Of a stretch of DNA of 64,000 bases, positions 1 to 7,467 are shown piece after piece; the stretch's first letter is position 1, and the number at the start of each line of letters is the position of its first letter. The stretch is from Actinomycetes bacterium (lineage in GTDB: Bacteria > Actinomycetota > Acidimicrobiia > Acidimicrobiales > Aldehydirespiratoraceae). A program made the translations under genes and the position numbers. The notes below the pieces were generated by a model. That model had not been told where the DNA came from, made no database searches, and was given only the letters and a program-made list of their open reading frames with translations. The stretch is from assembly GCA_024276495.1 (NCBI GenBank), contig JAJRXC010000023.1, positions 129,484 through 193,483 of the forward strand, read 5' to 3'.

Positions 1-108
1 GTCGGCACGATGCCGGAACGTGCGGGTCAAGACGCCACCGTCGACTCGGAGCCGGACGTCGTAGCGGGCATCGCCACTCTGGATCGTGCGCTTGGAGATT
101 GACGCCAC
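1..108 (-). CDS. Tyrosine recombinase (phage-type integrase), N-terminus only
   Basis: Only the first 36 codons lie in the window and the gene continues past base 1. The GTG at 108-106 is preceded by GGGAGG at 120-115, a good ribosome site. The translation opens MASISKRTIQSGDARYDVRL and continues with a positively charged strand-turn-strand. This is the look of the small N-terminal SAM-like/AP2-like DNA-binding domain that opens many actinophage and integrative-element integrases (known family pattern). No catalytic residue can be checked here. The neighbour on the same strand is a decayed phosphotransferase gene, consistent with an integration scar. It could also be a stand-alone small DNA-binding protein, but the match to integrase openings is good. 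Confidence 0.6.
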   Translation of the reverse strand, partial: MASISKRTIQSGDARYDVRLRVDGGVLTRTFRHRAD

Positions 109-342
109 CGACGGCCTCCCGGTTGGGGGAATCCGGTTCAGCGGTGCTGGGGAGACCGCCGGCGCTGAGTGGGTCGCAGACTCATCCACCGCCTGAACAT
201 CGAGCCGGTTGGGCGGGACGATCCGACCGATCTCACCGGAAGTGCAGCATCGTCGACACCGACGGGGCTCACGATTGTCGAGCGGCACGCGGCGCCGCTC
301 TGGCCAGGTGGGCCCGTACCGAGCGGTTGGGTGAGCCCTCCT
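109..342. other. Non-coding stretch between integrase and pseudogene
   Basis: No convincing gene is visible on either strand, and no tRNA or clear direct repeat of an attachment core. A perfect 7-bp inverted repeat (GAGCGGC at 280-286, GCCGCTC at 294-300) is present. Attachment sites often lie within a few hundred bases of an integrase start, so this stretch is a candidate location, but nothing in the sequence proves it. Confidence 0.35.
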
Positions 343-866
343 CTACGAGACCGCCGGCTCGAAATGGCCCTTGTTCGTCGCCCACCAGCGACGCCGGCAG
401 TCGAAGCGTTCACTGCCACCCATTTCTTCCCACATCTTCACGAACCCCGGCTCTTCACGAACCCCGGCTCGCCGGCCTCGACCCGGCGCCGGACGAAGTC
501 CCCGCCGAGCTCGATCGAGCGGTCGAGGACATGCAACAAGAGGAGTCGGTCGTCGAGTCCGAGCCCGTATGCATCGGCGACGACACGTAGGCGGCCCGAC
601 CGGTCCATGGCCGACCATCCACGCCTTTGGGCGTTGATGTCGTCGTCGATGGGTACGCACATGCGTGCGAATGATGCCAGGTCGAACACTCGTCGCCCGG
701 GGGCGGCGAAGTCGAAGTCGAGCAGCGCCACCGCCTGGCCGTCTCTGGACACGACATTCTCGAGACAAACGTCGTTGTGGCACAGAACGGAGCCGCCGCG
801 GGGGTCCGCCATCTCTTTGCTCCAGCTTCCGCTGCTCAGGGACCAGAACGAACCCAGCCAGGGCAA
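343..866 (-). pseudogene. Aminoglycoside/choline phosphotransferase-family remnant
   Basis: The minus strand encodes the C-terminal half of an APH-fold kinase. It has the catalytic loop LCHNDVCLENVV (His-Asn-Asp in the Brenner motif), the metal-binding DFDFAAPG, then the helical C-lobe. The nucleotide-binding N-lobe (about 90-100 residues in the family) is missing: upstream of about 840 the reading frame enters unrelated hydrophobic sequence. Near the 3' end a perfect 17-bp tandem duplication (436-469) shifts the frame, so the protein ends early at 438. Removing one copy restores a tail reading GEPGFVKMWEEMGG... that ends at 343 and looks like the family's normal C-terminus. Two independent lesions make this a dead gene. 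Confidence 0.7.
436..469. repeat. 17-bp perfect tandem duplication
   Basis: The unit CTTCACGAACCCCGGCT occurs at 436-452 and again at 453-469 without mismatch. Seventeen bases are not a multiple of three, so the duplication breaks the frame of the phosphotransferase remnant that contains it. It looks like a single recent slippage or template-switch event. Confidence 0.9.
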
Positions 867-1006
867 CGCAGCCCGCGATCACAGCGGCCACGCATCCGCT
901 GCGGCGCTGCACCGCCACGGTCGCCGCGGCGAAGAGTTCGTCGGCGTCGGTAAACGAACCGTCGGGGCGGGGCGTGTGCATGATGTGAGCAGACGACGAG
1001 GAGGCA
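867..1006. other. Intergenic region with a possible hydrophobic fragment
   Basis: On the minus strand an ATG near 980 opens a frame starting MHTPRPDGSFTDADEL, followed by a hydrophobic stretch. That frame runs straight into the phosphotransferase remnant in another phase. It may be the start of an unrelated small membrane protein fused by deletion. No regulatory site is evident apart from the ribosome site of the following sigma-factor gene. Confidence 0.3.
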
Positions 1007-1573
1007 GTGCGCGAGGGCGAGACGGACCCGGTCGAGCTGCCGTCGGCGCGGCATCCCCGGCCCCGCTTCGAGGCGTTGTTCGTCGAGGAGTACCCGAAGA
1101 TGGTCGCACTCTCCGCCGCGGTGTCCGGCAGTCTCCTCCAGGCCGAGGACCTCGCCCAGGCCGCGATGTCACGCCTCGATCGCGAGTGGGACCATGTGCA
1201 AGGTCTCGATCGCCCCGGCGCGTGGCTCCGACGCGTGACCATCAACCTGGCTCTGTCCCATCGACGGCGCCTGGTGACCGAGGCTAGGGTGCGGCTCCGT
1301 CTCGTCGGGGCGCCGTCGACGATTCCGCCGAGTGGGGCCGAACACGAGCCGGTCTGGCGGGCGGTCGCGGCACTACCCGGCAAACAACGTGCCGCGATCG
1401 CGTTGCGGTATCTGGAGGACCGAAGCGTCGACGAGATCGCCGACATCCTCGGCATCGCCCCGGCCACCGCGCGGGTGCATCTGCACCGCGGGCACCGGGC
1501 GCTCCGGGAACACCTCGGCGACTTCGATCCGACCCCACCAACGCACGACGACAGGAGCAAGGAGAGGCCATGA
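1007..1573 (+). CDS. ECF-type RNA polymerase sigma factor
   Basis: The gene encodes 188 aa with a GTG start and an AGGAGG ribosome site just upstream. Region 2 lies at about residues 25-90 (ALFVEEYPKMVALSAAV... AEDLAQAAM... PGAWLRRVTINLALSHRRR). Region 4 lies at about 120-175 (ALPGKQRAAIALRYLEDRSVDEIADILGIAPATARVHLHRGHRAL), a clear helix-turn-helix. It should direct RNA polymerase to a small regulon. The stop overlaps the start of the next gene by ATGA, which encodes a membrane protein with an N-terminal cytoplasmic tail. That is the position where anti-sigma factors usually sit. The closest family is the SigE-like ECF group of actinobacteria; the target promoters are unknown. Confidence 0.9.
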   Translation: MREGETDPVELPSARHPRPRFEALFVEEYPKMVALSAAVSGSLLQAEDLAQAAMSRLDREWDHVQGLDRPGAWLRRVTINLALSHRRRLVTEARVRLRLVGAPSTIPPSGAEHEPVWRAVAALPGKQRAAIALRYLEDRSVDEIADILGIAPATARVHLHRGHRALREHLGDFDPTPPTHDDRSKERP

Positions 1574-3288
1574 TGGACGACGGCACCGATCCGGTCATGA
1601 ACGCGTTCGACGCGCTGCGCGACGACACCCGGAGGCTCGACGCGGCCGGGCCACTGCTCGCGCTCGGCGATCGGCGACGCCCCGCGGGCCGCCGCCCGCT
1701 GCTCGTCGGCGCGGTCGCGGTCGTGGCGTCGGTGATCGCGGGCATATTCGTTTTCGGGGGATCGAACGACGGAGATCTCCTCGTGGGACCCTCCGGCGAA
1801 CCCGGGGTCGACGACGCACAGGTCGATCTGTCGGCGGCCGATCCCGCCTCCCTCGTCACGTCGTCGTGGACGCTCGTGTCCGGTACCGGTCCGGCCGGTG
1901 ACGTGCCGATCGTCGATGGCTGGCCGATCACGCTCACCTTCGACACCACGCGGCTGGGCGGCGCCGCCGCGTGCAACGGCTACAGCGCGGACTACTCCCT
2001 CGACGGCTCACGACTCACGATCGACGCGCTCTCGACGACCCAGACGGCGTGCGACGGCGCGGTCACCGCGTCGGAGGCCGCGTTCCTCGCCGCGATCACC
2101 GACACCGACACCCTCGTTGCCCGCGGCGACGACCTCATCCTCGTGGGGCCGGCGACCGAGTTGCTCTTCCGCCCCGATCGTCCGGTTCCGACCGCCGAGT
2201 TGGTCGGCCCGCGGTGGCTCCTGGAGACGCTGGTGCAGGGCGACACGTCGTCCCCGGTCCGGGGGAATCCGGCCACACTCCTCCTCGACCCGGATATCGT
2301 CGCCGGGAGCGAGCCAATCATCAGCTTCCAAGCTGATGGAGCGGTGTCCGGGAATCTGTCGTGCAACAGCTTCCGCGCCGATGCCGCGTTCAACAACAAT
2401 CGATTCGCCGTCGCCGCTCTCGTTCAGACCTACCGGAGCTGCGTCGAGCCGGGAGTGATGGATGCCGAACTGGCGTTCGGTACCGCCCTCTCCGGCGTGT
2501 CCGAGTTCGCGATCGAGTCCGAAGGTCACCAGCTCGTTCTCACCGGCGCGTCGACGGAGCTCGTGTTCGACATCAGCGACACGATCAGCATCGCGGATCT
2601 CCTCGACGCCGAGTTTCGCGGCAGCTTCTCGACGGAGAGGGTGACGGTGAGAGGCGTCGCGATCGACACCGGCGGCGGCTGGATCCTGTGTGGGCGGACC
2701 GACGAGAGTCGACTCTCCGGTTGCGGCGGACGTTGGGTCACCGTCACCAACTTCGACCCGACGATCGATCCGACCGGTCCGGGATCGTGGACGGGGGTGC
2801 TGACCAACGACGGTCGATTCGCGCTCTCCGGGCGCGACCCGCAGACCACGCCGACCGCCGCGCAACAGGCGATCGCCGATGCGTTCGCGGACATCTCGGT
2901 CGAGGGAACGACGGTCGACGTCGGGGACCTCCGACTCGCTGACCGTGTCCTGATCGGCCTGGGCGACCAGCTCAGCGAGGAACGCACACCCACCCAGCTC
3001 ACCGACCCGGCCGGTTGGGTGCTGGCCCCGGAGTACTTCCGCGGCTACACCGGGCCGTTCTCCGCGCTCGATAGGCTCCGCAGAAGCGACGACGTCGACG
3101 TTCTCGTCGGACCCCACAACCATTGCGGGTCGCCTCCCCGACCGATCCCCGACGAGATCGAGTTCGCGACACACCTGAGCCTTCAGCCCACGGGCATCGA
3201 CTCCTGCCTCCGGTGGTTCACCGTCGACCTGTTTCTCGACGCCACCGACGCCGTGGTCGCCGTCACCCTCGATCTCTCGGAGCCGTGA
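1570..3288 (+). CDS. Membrane-anchored double META-domain protein, possible anti-sigma partner
   Basis: The gene encodes 572 aa. There is a cytoplasmic tail of about 45 residues, one membrane helix (LLVGAVAVVASVIAGIFVFG, about 48-67), then an extracytoplasmic part. Two META/HslJ-like domains are visible. The first is at about 95-200 (SSWTLVSGTG... AACNGYSADYSL... TQTACDG). The second is at about 210-340 (RWLLETLVQGD... LSCNSFRADA... YRSCVEPG). Both keep the family's paired Cys and the CN(G/S) turn. The C-terminal 230 residues are unrecognised. It is translationally coupled (ATGA) to the ECF sigma gene, so a role in sensing and holding the sigma factor is plausible. The short N-terminal tail shows no clear zinc anti-sigma motif, so that role is inference. 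Confidence 0.75.
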   Translation: MMDDGTDPVMNAFDALRDDTRRLDAAGPLLALGDRRRPAGRRPLLVGAVAVVASVIAGIFVFGGSNDGDLLVGPSGEPGVDDAQVDLSAADPASLVTSSWTLVSGTGPAGDVPIVDGWPITLTFDTTRLGGAAACNGYSADYSLDGSRLTIDALSTTQTACDGAVTASEAAFLAAITDTDTLVARGDDLILVGPATELLFRPDRPVPTAELVGPRWLLETLVQGDTSSPVRGNPATLLLDPDIVAGSEPIISFQADGAVSGNLSCNSFRADAAFNNNRFAVAALVQTYRSCVEPGVMDAELAFGTALSGVSEFAIESEGHQLVLTGASTELVFDISDTISIADLLDAEFRGSFSTERVTVRGVAIDTGGGWILCGRTDESRLSGCGGRWVTVTNFDPTIDPTGPGSWTGVLTNDGRFALSGRDPQTTPTAAQQAIADAFADISVEGTTVDVGDLRLADRVLIGLGDQLSEERTPTQLTDPAGWVLAPEYFRGYTGPFSALDRLRRSDDVDVLVGPHNHCGSPPRPIPDEIEFATHLSLQPTGIDSCLRWFTVDLFLDATDAVVAVTLDLSEP

Positions 3289-3294
3289 GCTGCG

Positions 3295-3966
3295 TCATCG
3301 AATCGGTGAGGCGGGAAGCACGCCGATCAACTCGCCGGTCGGTCGCGACACCGCGAGCACCGACACGTGGCGCGTCGCCATCCGCTCGCGTACCGCCACC
3401 GCTGGCTCGTCGGGCCGCACGGTCGTCGGACCGACCCGCATGATCTCGCCGATCGGCTGATCGTCGGGAGCGTCCACGAGCGTCGTTTCCCGGACGGTTC
3501 CGAGGATCACGTGGGCGTCGTTGACCACGATCACGAGGCCGTGGGCATCGGCCGCCACGACCGGGCGGACGTCACCGACCGTCGATTCGGGGCCCACGGT
3601 CGAGACGTCGGTCGACGTGTGGGCCAGCACCCGAGCGTCGAGATCGATCGTGCCGACCGTCGGTCGACCGCTGCCGATCCAGTAGGACTTCCCGTCGACG
3701 AAGTCGTGCACGGAGACCACACCGAGACGTTCGAGCTGCCACGCAGCCCGTTGACTCATGTCTCAAAGCGCGTCCCAGCAGTAGACGGCCACCGGGCACT
3801 CGGGGTCCACCTCGGCGACCCGCTCGGCGGTCAGGGTCTTGAGCGGCAGGTTGATCGCGCCGGGCAGGTGCTCCTCCTCGTACTCCCCCGCGGGGAGGAC
3901 TTCGATGAGGAGCGCGCCGTCGGCGAGGAGCCGATCGAGTGTCGACAGGCTGATGTCGGTGGGCAT
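3295..3966 (-). CDS. Rhodanese-CBS fusion protein with an in-frame TGA
   Basis: Read through the TGA at 3765-3763, this is one continuous 223-codon frame. The rhodanese domain spans about residues 1-100 and two CBS motifs follow, at about 110-160 and 170-220. The first half ends VAVYCWDAL; the TGA follows directly, then DMSQRAAWQLERLGVVSVHDF in the same frame. Related proteins, as I recall them, have YCxDxxCD followed by SPRAAWRLE at this point, so the TGA replaces a conserved Cys codon (TGC or TGT to TGA). A hairpin (GCTGC-GTG-GCAGC on the minus strand, 3747-3735) begins 15 nt behind the TGA. Either this is a nonsense mutation or read error, or a selenocysteine codon. If translation stops, a 67-aa fragment and a possible restart at 3759 result. 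Confidence 0.7.
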
Positions 3967-3972
3967 GCCAGC

Positions 3973-3978
3973 ACCGTA
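3973..3978 (-). promoter_or_regulatory. -10 box TACGGT of the rhodanese-CBS gene
   Basis: TACGGT on the minus strand ends six bases before the ATG at 3966, so transcription should start on the A of the start codon (leaderless mRNA). A TTGACC lies further upstream but about 20 bases from the -10, longer than usual. Confidence 0.6.
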
Positions 3979-4023
3979 GACCTTGATCCTTGGTACAGGG
4001 TCAAGTGGTTCCGTTCGGCTGAG

Positions 4024-4893
4024 CTACAGGGCGACCTCGATGGTCGAGCGGGTGCCGTCGAGGACCTCGACGTCGATCCGAAGCAGGCTCGGCCAGGGGC
4101 AACAATCGCCCGGGCCGAGCGTGATCACCGCCGTAACCCCGAGCACCTCGGCCACGGGAGCGTGCGGGGCCGACTCGACGATGAGGGGCGACTCGACCCG
4201 AGGGCCCTGGTCGCCGTAGTCGATCGTCTCGATGCCCCAGTGGACGCGCCGGCCCTCGTACCGCGAGGGGCATACGGTGGAGAGCACCACCGCCCGCGCC
4301 GCACCGACCGTGTCGACACCGCCGGTCCCGAACTCGTCATCGACGTCGACGTCGACGACCGTGTCGATCTCGATCGACGCATCGAGCACCCGGGCGAACC
4401 CGTCGGCGTCGTCCTTGTAGAGGGTGCTGGCTCCGCACGCGGGTTCACGGCCGAGCGTGTCGCCCCGGTACCAGAAGCCCGGTTGCTCCCGAGCCCAGTA
4501 CCCGTCGGACTCAAGCACCGGCACGAGCGGCGCATCGGTCTCGATCCCGGGCGCGGGGTCGGCCGACATGACGAAGAACGGATCGTTCGCGGTGTCGACC
4601 ATCAAGACACCGTTCGACAGGAACTCCCCGGCGACGGGATAGGAGACCGAGTAGCGGAACCGTCCGTCGGGCGTTTCGCCGAGATCGACCGGTTCGGGCG
4701 GTGGCAGGGAGGTCGTGGACGCAACGGGGATGGTCACTGGGGCGGTCGTCGATGACGACCCCGCGGTGGCCGACGCGGGCGGACCCGTTGTCGTTGTCGT
4801 CGTCACCGTGTCGACATCGGCCGACGGCGACGACGCGCATCCGGCCGCGATCACCGCCAGCACGAGACTTGTCGCGATCGGACCACGCCGCAC
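4024..4893 (-). CDS. Secreted lipoprotein of unknown function
   Basis: The gene encodes about 289 aa from the GTG at 4893; an ATG at 4911 would add six residues. It has a short charged N-terminus, a hydrophobic segment and the lipobox LAVIAAGC, so the mature protein should begin with a lipidated Cys. A Thr/Ser/Pro-rich linker of about 50 residues follows, then a globular domain of about 200 residues with no family I recognise. Several Cys (ACGAST, TVCPSRY, GDCCPW) may form disulfides outside the cell. It faces the dioxygenase gene divergently. The linker makes a surface-exposed, wall-spanning position likely. Confidence 0.75.
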   Translation of the reverse strand: MRRGPIATSLVLAVIAAGCASSPSADVDTVTTTTTTGPPASATAGSSSTTAPVTIPVASTTSLPPPEPVDLGETPDGRFRYSVSYPVAGEFLSNGVLMVDTANDPFFVMSADPAPGIETDAPLVPVLESDGYWAREQPGFWYRGDTLGREPACGASTLYKDDADGFARVLDASIEIDTVVDVDVDDEFGTGGVDTVGAARAVVLSTVCPSRYEGRRVHWGIETIDYGDQGPRVESPLIVESAPHAPVAEVLGVTAVITLGPGDCCPWPSLLRIDVEVLDGTRSTIEVAL

Positions 4894-4984
4894 CCCGCCA
4901 GTGTTCCACACGTCGCACGACGCGAGCCTTGTGGTGATCTACGGTCGCGGAATGGGTGGGACGATCGCCGACGATGAAGATCCG

Positions 4985-5851
4985 ATGATCGAGCTCACCG
5001 ATGCCCAGCGGCAGCGCTACGACACCGACGGCTATCTGCTCCTCGAGTCGTTCGTCGACGCGTCCTGGCTCGAGCGACTCGACGCGGCCATGACCGAGCT
5101 CATCGAGGCATCTCGCACCGCCGCGTTCGACGACCACCGTTTCGACCGCGAACCCGACCACCGCCCCGACGCCCCACGGCTCCGCCGGATCAACTCGCCG
5201 GTGGACCTCCATCCGGTGTTCGAGGAGTTCATCCTCGACGGTCCGGCCACCGACCTCGCTGTCGAGCTGCTCGGTCCCGACGTTCGCTTCCACCACTCGA
5301 AACTCAACATCAAGTGGAGCGGCGGGGGCGAAGAGGTCAAGTGGCACCAGGACATCCAGTTCTGGCCCCACACCGACTTCTCCCCGTTGACGATCGGGGT
5401 CTACCTGGCCGATGTCGACGACGAGATGGGGCCGATGGGAGTCGTACCGGGAAGCCACCGCGGCGAGCTCTTCGACCTCACGACCTCCGACGGACGCTGG
5501 ACGGGATCGATCCGCGACGACGCCATCGAACGGGCCGGGGTCGACGGGGCGGAGTTTCTTCGCGGACCGGCCGGCAGCGTGACCGTGCACAACTGTTGTG
5601 CCGTGCACGGCGCGGCCCCGAACCAGTCGCCGCGGATGCGGCCGCTGCTCCTGCAGACCTATTCACGGGCCGACTCGTATCCGCTCCTCGGGGTGGGGAC
5701 CAACGGCAAGAGCGGCCGGCTGGCCCATCGAGTGGTGCGAGGCCACGCGCCCCGTCGCCTCGAGATCGACGGCCGTCGCATGCCGGCCGCGCCTGACTGG
5801 TTTCGCGGCGACTACACGTCGATCTTCGAACACCAACAGCGCGGCGACTGA
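4985..5851 (+). CDS. Phytanoyl-CoA dioxygenase (PhyH) family protein
   Basis: The protein has 288 aa if started at MIELTDAQRQRYDTDGYLLL; an in-frame ATG at 4952 would add 11 residues. The fold is the Fe(II)/2-oxoglutarate double-stranded beta-helix. The HxD iron pair is in KWHQDIQFW (His and Asp at about 120-122), and the distal His is probably in VHNCCAVHGAAPN (about 210). The Arg-containing stretch after it should bind 2-oxoglutarate. Members hydroxylate acyl-CoAs, lipids or small metabolites; the substrate cannot be told from sequence. A TetR regulator lies eight bases downstream on the opposite strand. Confidence 0.85.
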   Translation: MIELTDAQRQRYDTDGYLLLESFVDASWLERLDAAMTELIEASRTAAFDDHRFDREPDHRPDAPRLRRINSPVDLHPVFEEFILDGPATDLAVELLGPDVRFHHSKLNIKWSGGGEEVKWHQDIQFWPHTDFSPLTIGVYLADVDDEMGPMGVVPGSHRGELFDLTTSDGRWTGSIRDDAIERAGVDGAEFLRGPAGSVTVHNCCAVHGAAPNQSPRMRPLLLQTYSRADSYPLLGVGTNGKSGRLAHRVVRGHAPRRLEIDGRRMPAAPDWFRGDYTSIFEHQQRGD

Positions 5852-5858
5852 CGGCCGG

Positions 5859-6353
5859 TCAGCGGAGAAGAGCGGCTGCCTGTTCGATGTGGGGTCGAAG
5901 CGAGGCGGCATCGTCGTCGTCGCGTCCGGGGGTGGCGGCCATGACCGCGATGCCCACGATCAGTCGCGAGGCGGCGGCGTCACCGGCGATCTTCTCGACC
6001 GTCGCGCCGAGCACCGTCACCGAGACCCGCGCGGCGAACGGAATCATCGCCGCGGCCTCGCCCGGGTGATCGACGAGATAGTCGGCCGCGGCGCGGAACT
6101 TCTCGGCCGGTCCGGTCCGCGTCGCCGCGACCCGGATCATCCCGTCGATTCCGATGCCGCCGATCTCCGCCTCCAGCTTCGTCTTGTCGGGGCAGTGGCG
6201 GTAGAGCGTCGCTCGGCTCATCCCGGATCGACCAGCCAGCGCCTTCATGTCGATCGCGCCGCTCTCGGCGAGAGGAGGATTGGACATGACGATGCGGGCC
6301 GACGCGATATACCCGCTACCGTCCCTGCGAGCTCGAACGTCATCGAGTCGCAC
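5859..6353 (-). CDS. TetR-family transcriptional regulator
   Basis: The protein has 164 aa. The HTH is clear at about residues 35-60 (IDMKALAGRSGMSRATLYRHCPDKTKLEAEI). The rest is a short all-helical ligand/dimer domain, rather small for TetR proteins (usually 190-220 aa). The first 20 residues are poorly conserved, so the true start may be an internal GTG or ATG. It is divergent from the TIGR03083 gene (ATG at 6377, 23 bases away) and convergent with the PhyH gene. Control of one or both neighbours is the simplest guess; no clear operator palindrome is seen in the 23-base gap. Confidence 0.8.
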   Translation of the reverse strand: MRLDDVRARRDGSGYIASARIVMSNPPLAESGAIDMKALAGRSGMSRATLYRHCPDKTKLEAEIGGIGIDGMIRVAATRTGPAEKFRAAADYLVDHPGEAAAMIPFAARVSVTVLGATVEKIAGDAAASRLIVGIAVMAATPGRDDDDAASLRPHIEQAAALLR

Positions 6354-6376
6354 CTCGGCCGCCAGGACCCCTCCCG

Positions 6377-7108
6377 ATGAGTTCCGATCTCGACATCACG
6401 TTGCGCACCATCGCCCGCGAGGGCGAGGCACTGCTCGCGGCAGCCGAGCGACGACCGGATGCGGCGGTGCGGGCGTGTCCGGGGTGGTCGACGACCGATC
6501 TGGCGATCCACATCACGAGCGTGCACCGCCGGGTCGCCCACTGGTGTGCGAACCGGCTGGCCGAACCGGCCCGCTGGCCCGACCACGAACCGCCCGACCC
6601 GTCGGTGCCGTGGGAGTGGTGCCGCGACGGTCTGGACCTCGTCGTCGCCGCGCTCGGCGGGATCGGCCCCGACGACGCCGTCTGGTCGTGGACCGATCGA
6701 CGCGACGGCGGCTTCTACCACCGACGGATGCTCCACGAGACGGTGATCCATCACTGGGACGTACAGGACGCGATCGGGACGCCCGGCCACATCGATGCGG
6801 AGATCGCCACCGACGGCGTCAACGAGTTGACGGAGGTCGGCCTGCGGTATCGCGGCGACGGCACCAGCATCGAGTATCCCGACGGCGACGTGTTGCTCGA
6901 ACGAAGCGACGGCACCGACCGGTGGCGGCTGCGGGCGATGGACGGCACCTTGCTGGTGGCCCGCAACGGAGACGCCGGGACCAGCGCCGACGCGACCGTG
7001 CACGGCCACGCCGAGGATCTGCTGTTGTACCTGTGGGGTCGCCGCGGTCATGTGACGGTGAACGGCGACACCGACGTCGCCGAAGCCTGGACCAGGGTCG
7101 CGCCCTAG
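6377..7108 (+). CDS. Maleylpyruvate isomerase-family protein (TIGR03083, mycothiol-dependent fold)
   Basis: The protein has 243 aa. The N-terminal DinB/MDMPI four-helix domain carries the family signature AVRACPGWSTTDLAIHITSVHRRVAHW (residues about 30-56), with the metal-binding His. Further conserved His occur in the motif LHETVIHHWDVQDAIG (about 123-138). The C-terminal domain of about 90 residues is the SCP2-like/MDMPI C-domain. Members use mycothiol or act as metal-dependent transferases in actinobacteria; the exact substrate is unknown. Its TAG stop is the same CTAG that provides the stop of the convergent HTH gene. Confidence 0.85.
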   Translation: MSSDLDITLRTIAREGEALLAAAERRPDAAVRACPGWSTTDLAIHITSVHRRVAHWCANRLAEPARWPDHEPPDPSVPWEWCRDGLDLVVAALGGIGPDDAVWSWTDRRDGGFYHRRMLHETVIHHWDVQDAIGTPGHIDAEIATDGVNELTEVGLRYRGDGTSIEYPDGDVLLERSDGTDRWRLRAMDGTLLVARNGDAGTSADATVHGHAEDLLLYLWGRRGHVTVNGDTDVAEAWTRVAP

Positions 7109-7353
7109 TCGTCGGCCCGTGGGCTGGAGGTGTCGGGGTAGAGGTGTGACATCGAGCCGGGTTCGACTCGGCAACTCTCGATGTAGGCGTCGACGTCGAT
7201 CTTCTTGAGCCGGATCACCCGGCCGAACTTGAACGCGGGGAGTTGTCCCTCGTTGATGAAGCGGTACAGCGTCCGGTTGGTGATCCCGAGGCGCTTGGCC
7301 GCCGCGGGTGTCGACAGCCACTCGAGGTCGTCGGATGCGGAGTCGTCGGGCAT
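7105..7353 (-). CDS. BldC/excisionase-like MerR-type HTH protein
   Basis: The protein has 82 aa and is a single winged-helix domain. LSTPAAAKRLGITNRTLYRFINEGQLPAFKFGRVIRLKKIDVDAYIE is the standard excisionase/BldC pattern: HTH, then a wing with the hydrophobic KFGRVIRL strand. It lies next to, and divergent from, the first Tad pilus gene, separated by 114 bases that hold the pilus promoter. BldC proteins are developmental regulators in actinobacteria, so control of the pilus genes is possible but not shown. It shares the CTAG at 7105-7108 as stop with the convergent gene. Confidence 0.85.
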   Translation of the reverse strand: MPDDSASDDLEWLSTPAAAKRLGITNRTLYRFINEGQLPAFKFGRVIRLKKIDVDAYIESCRVEPGSMSHLYPDTSSPRADD

Positions 7354-7432
7354 GGGGCGATTCTCGCGCGCTTTCCGTCACTTTGTGCTCATTCCGCCCC
7401 GAAACTCTCCCTGATCGCCGATCCCGGCGCAT

Positions 7433-7461
7433 TTGCAAGGTTACCTCGCTTCTTCTAGGGT
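7433..7461 (+). promoter_or_regulatory. Promoter 1 of the Tad locus with embedded palindrome
   Basis: The -35 is TTGCAA (7433-7438), the spacer 17 bases and the -10 TAGGGT (7456-7461). The ATG of cpaB follows six bases later, so the transcript should be leaderless. Spacer and -35 contain an imperfect palindrome GCAAGGT-T-ACCTCGC (7435-7449). The element is nearly repeated at 9513-9541 before tadA (23 of 29 bases identical). Confidence 0.75.
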
Positions 7462-7467
7462 CCTGCG

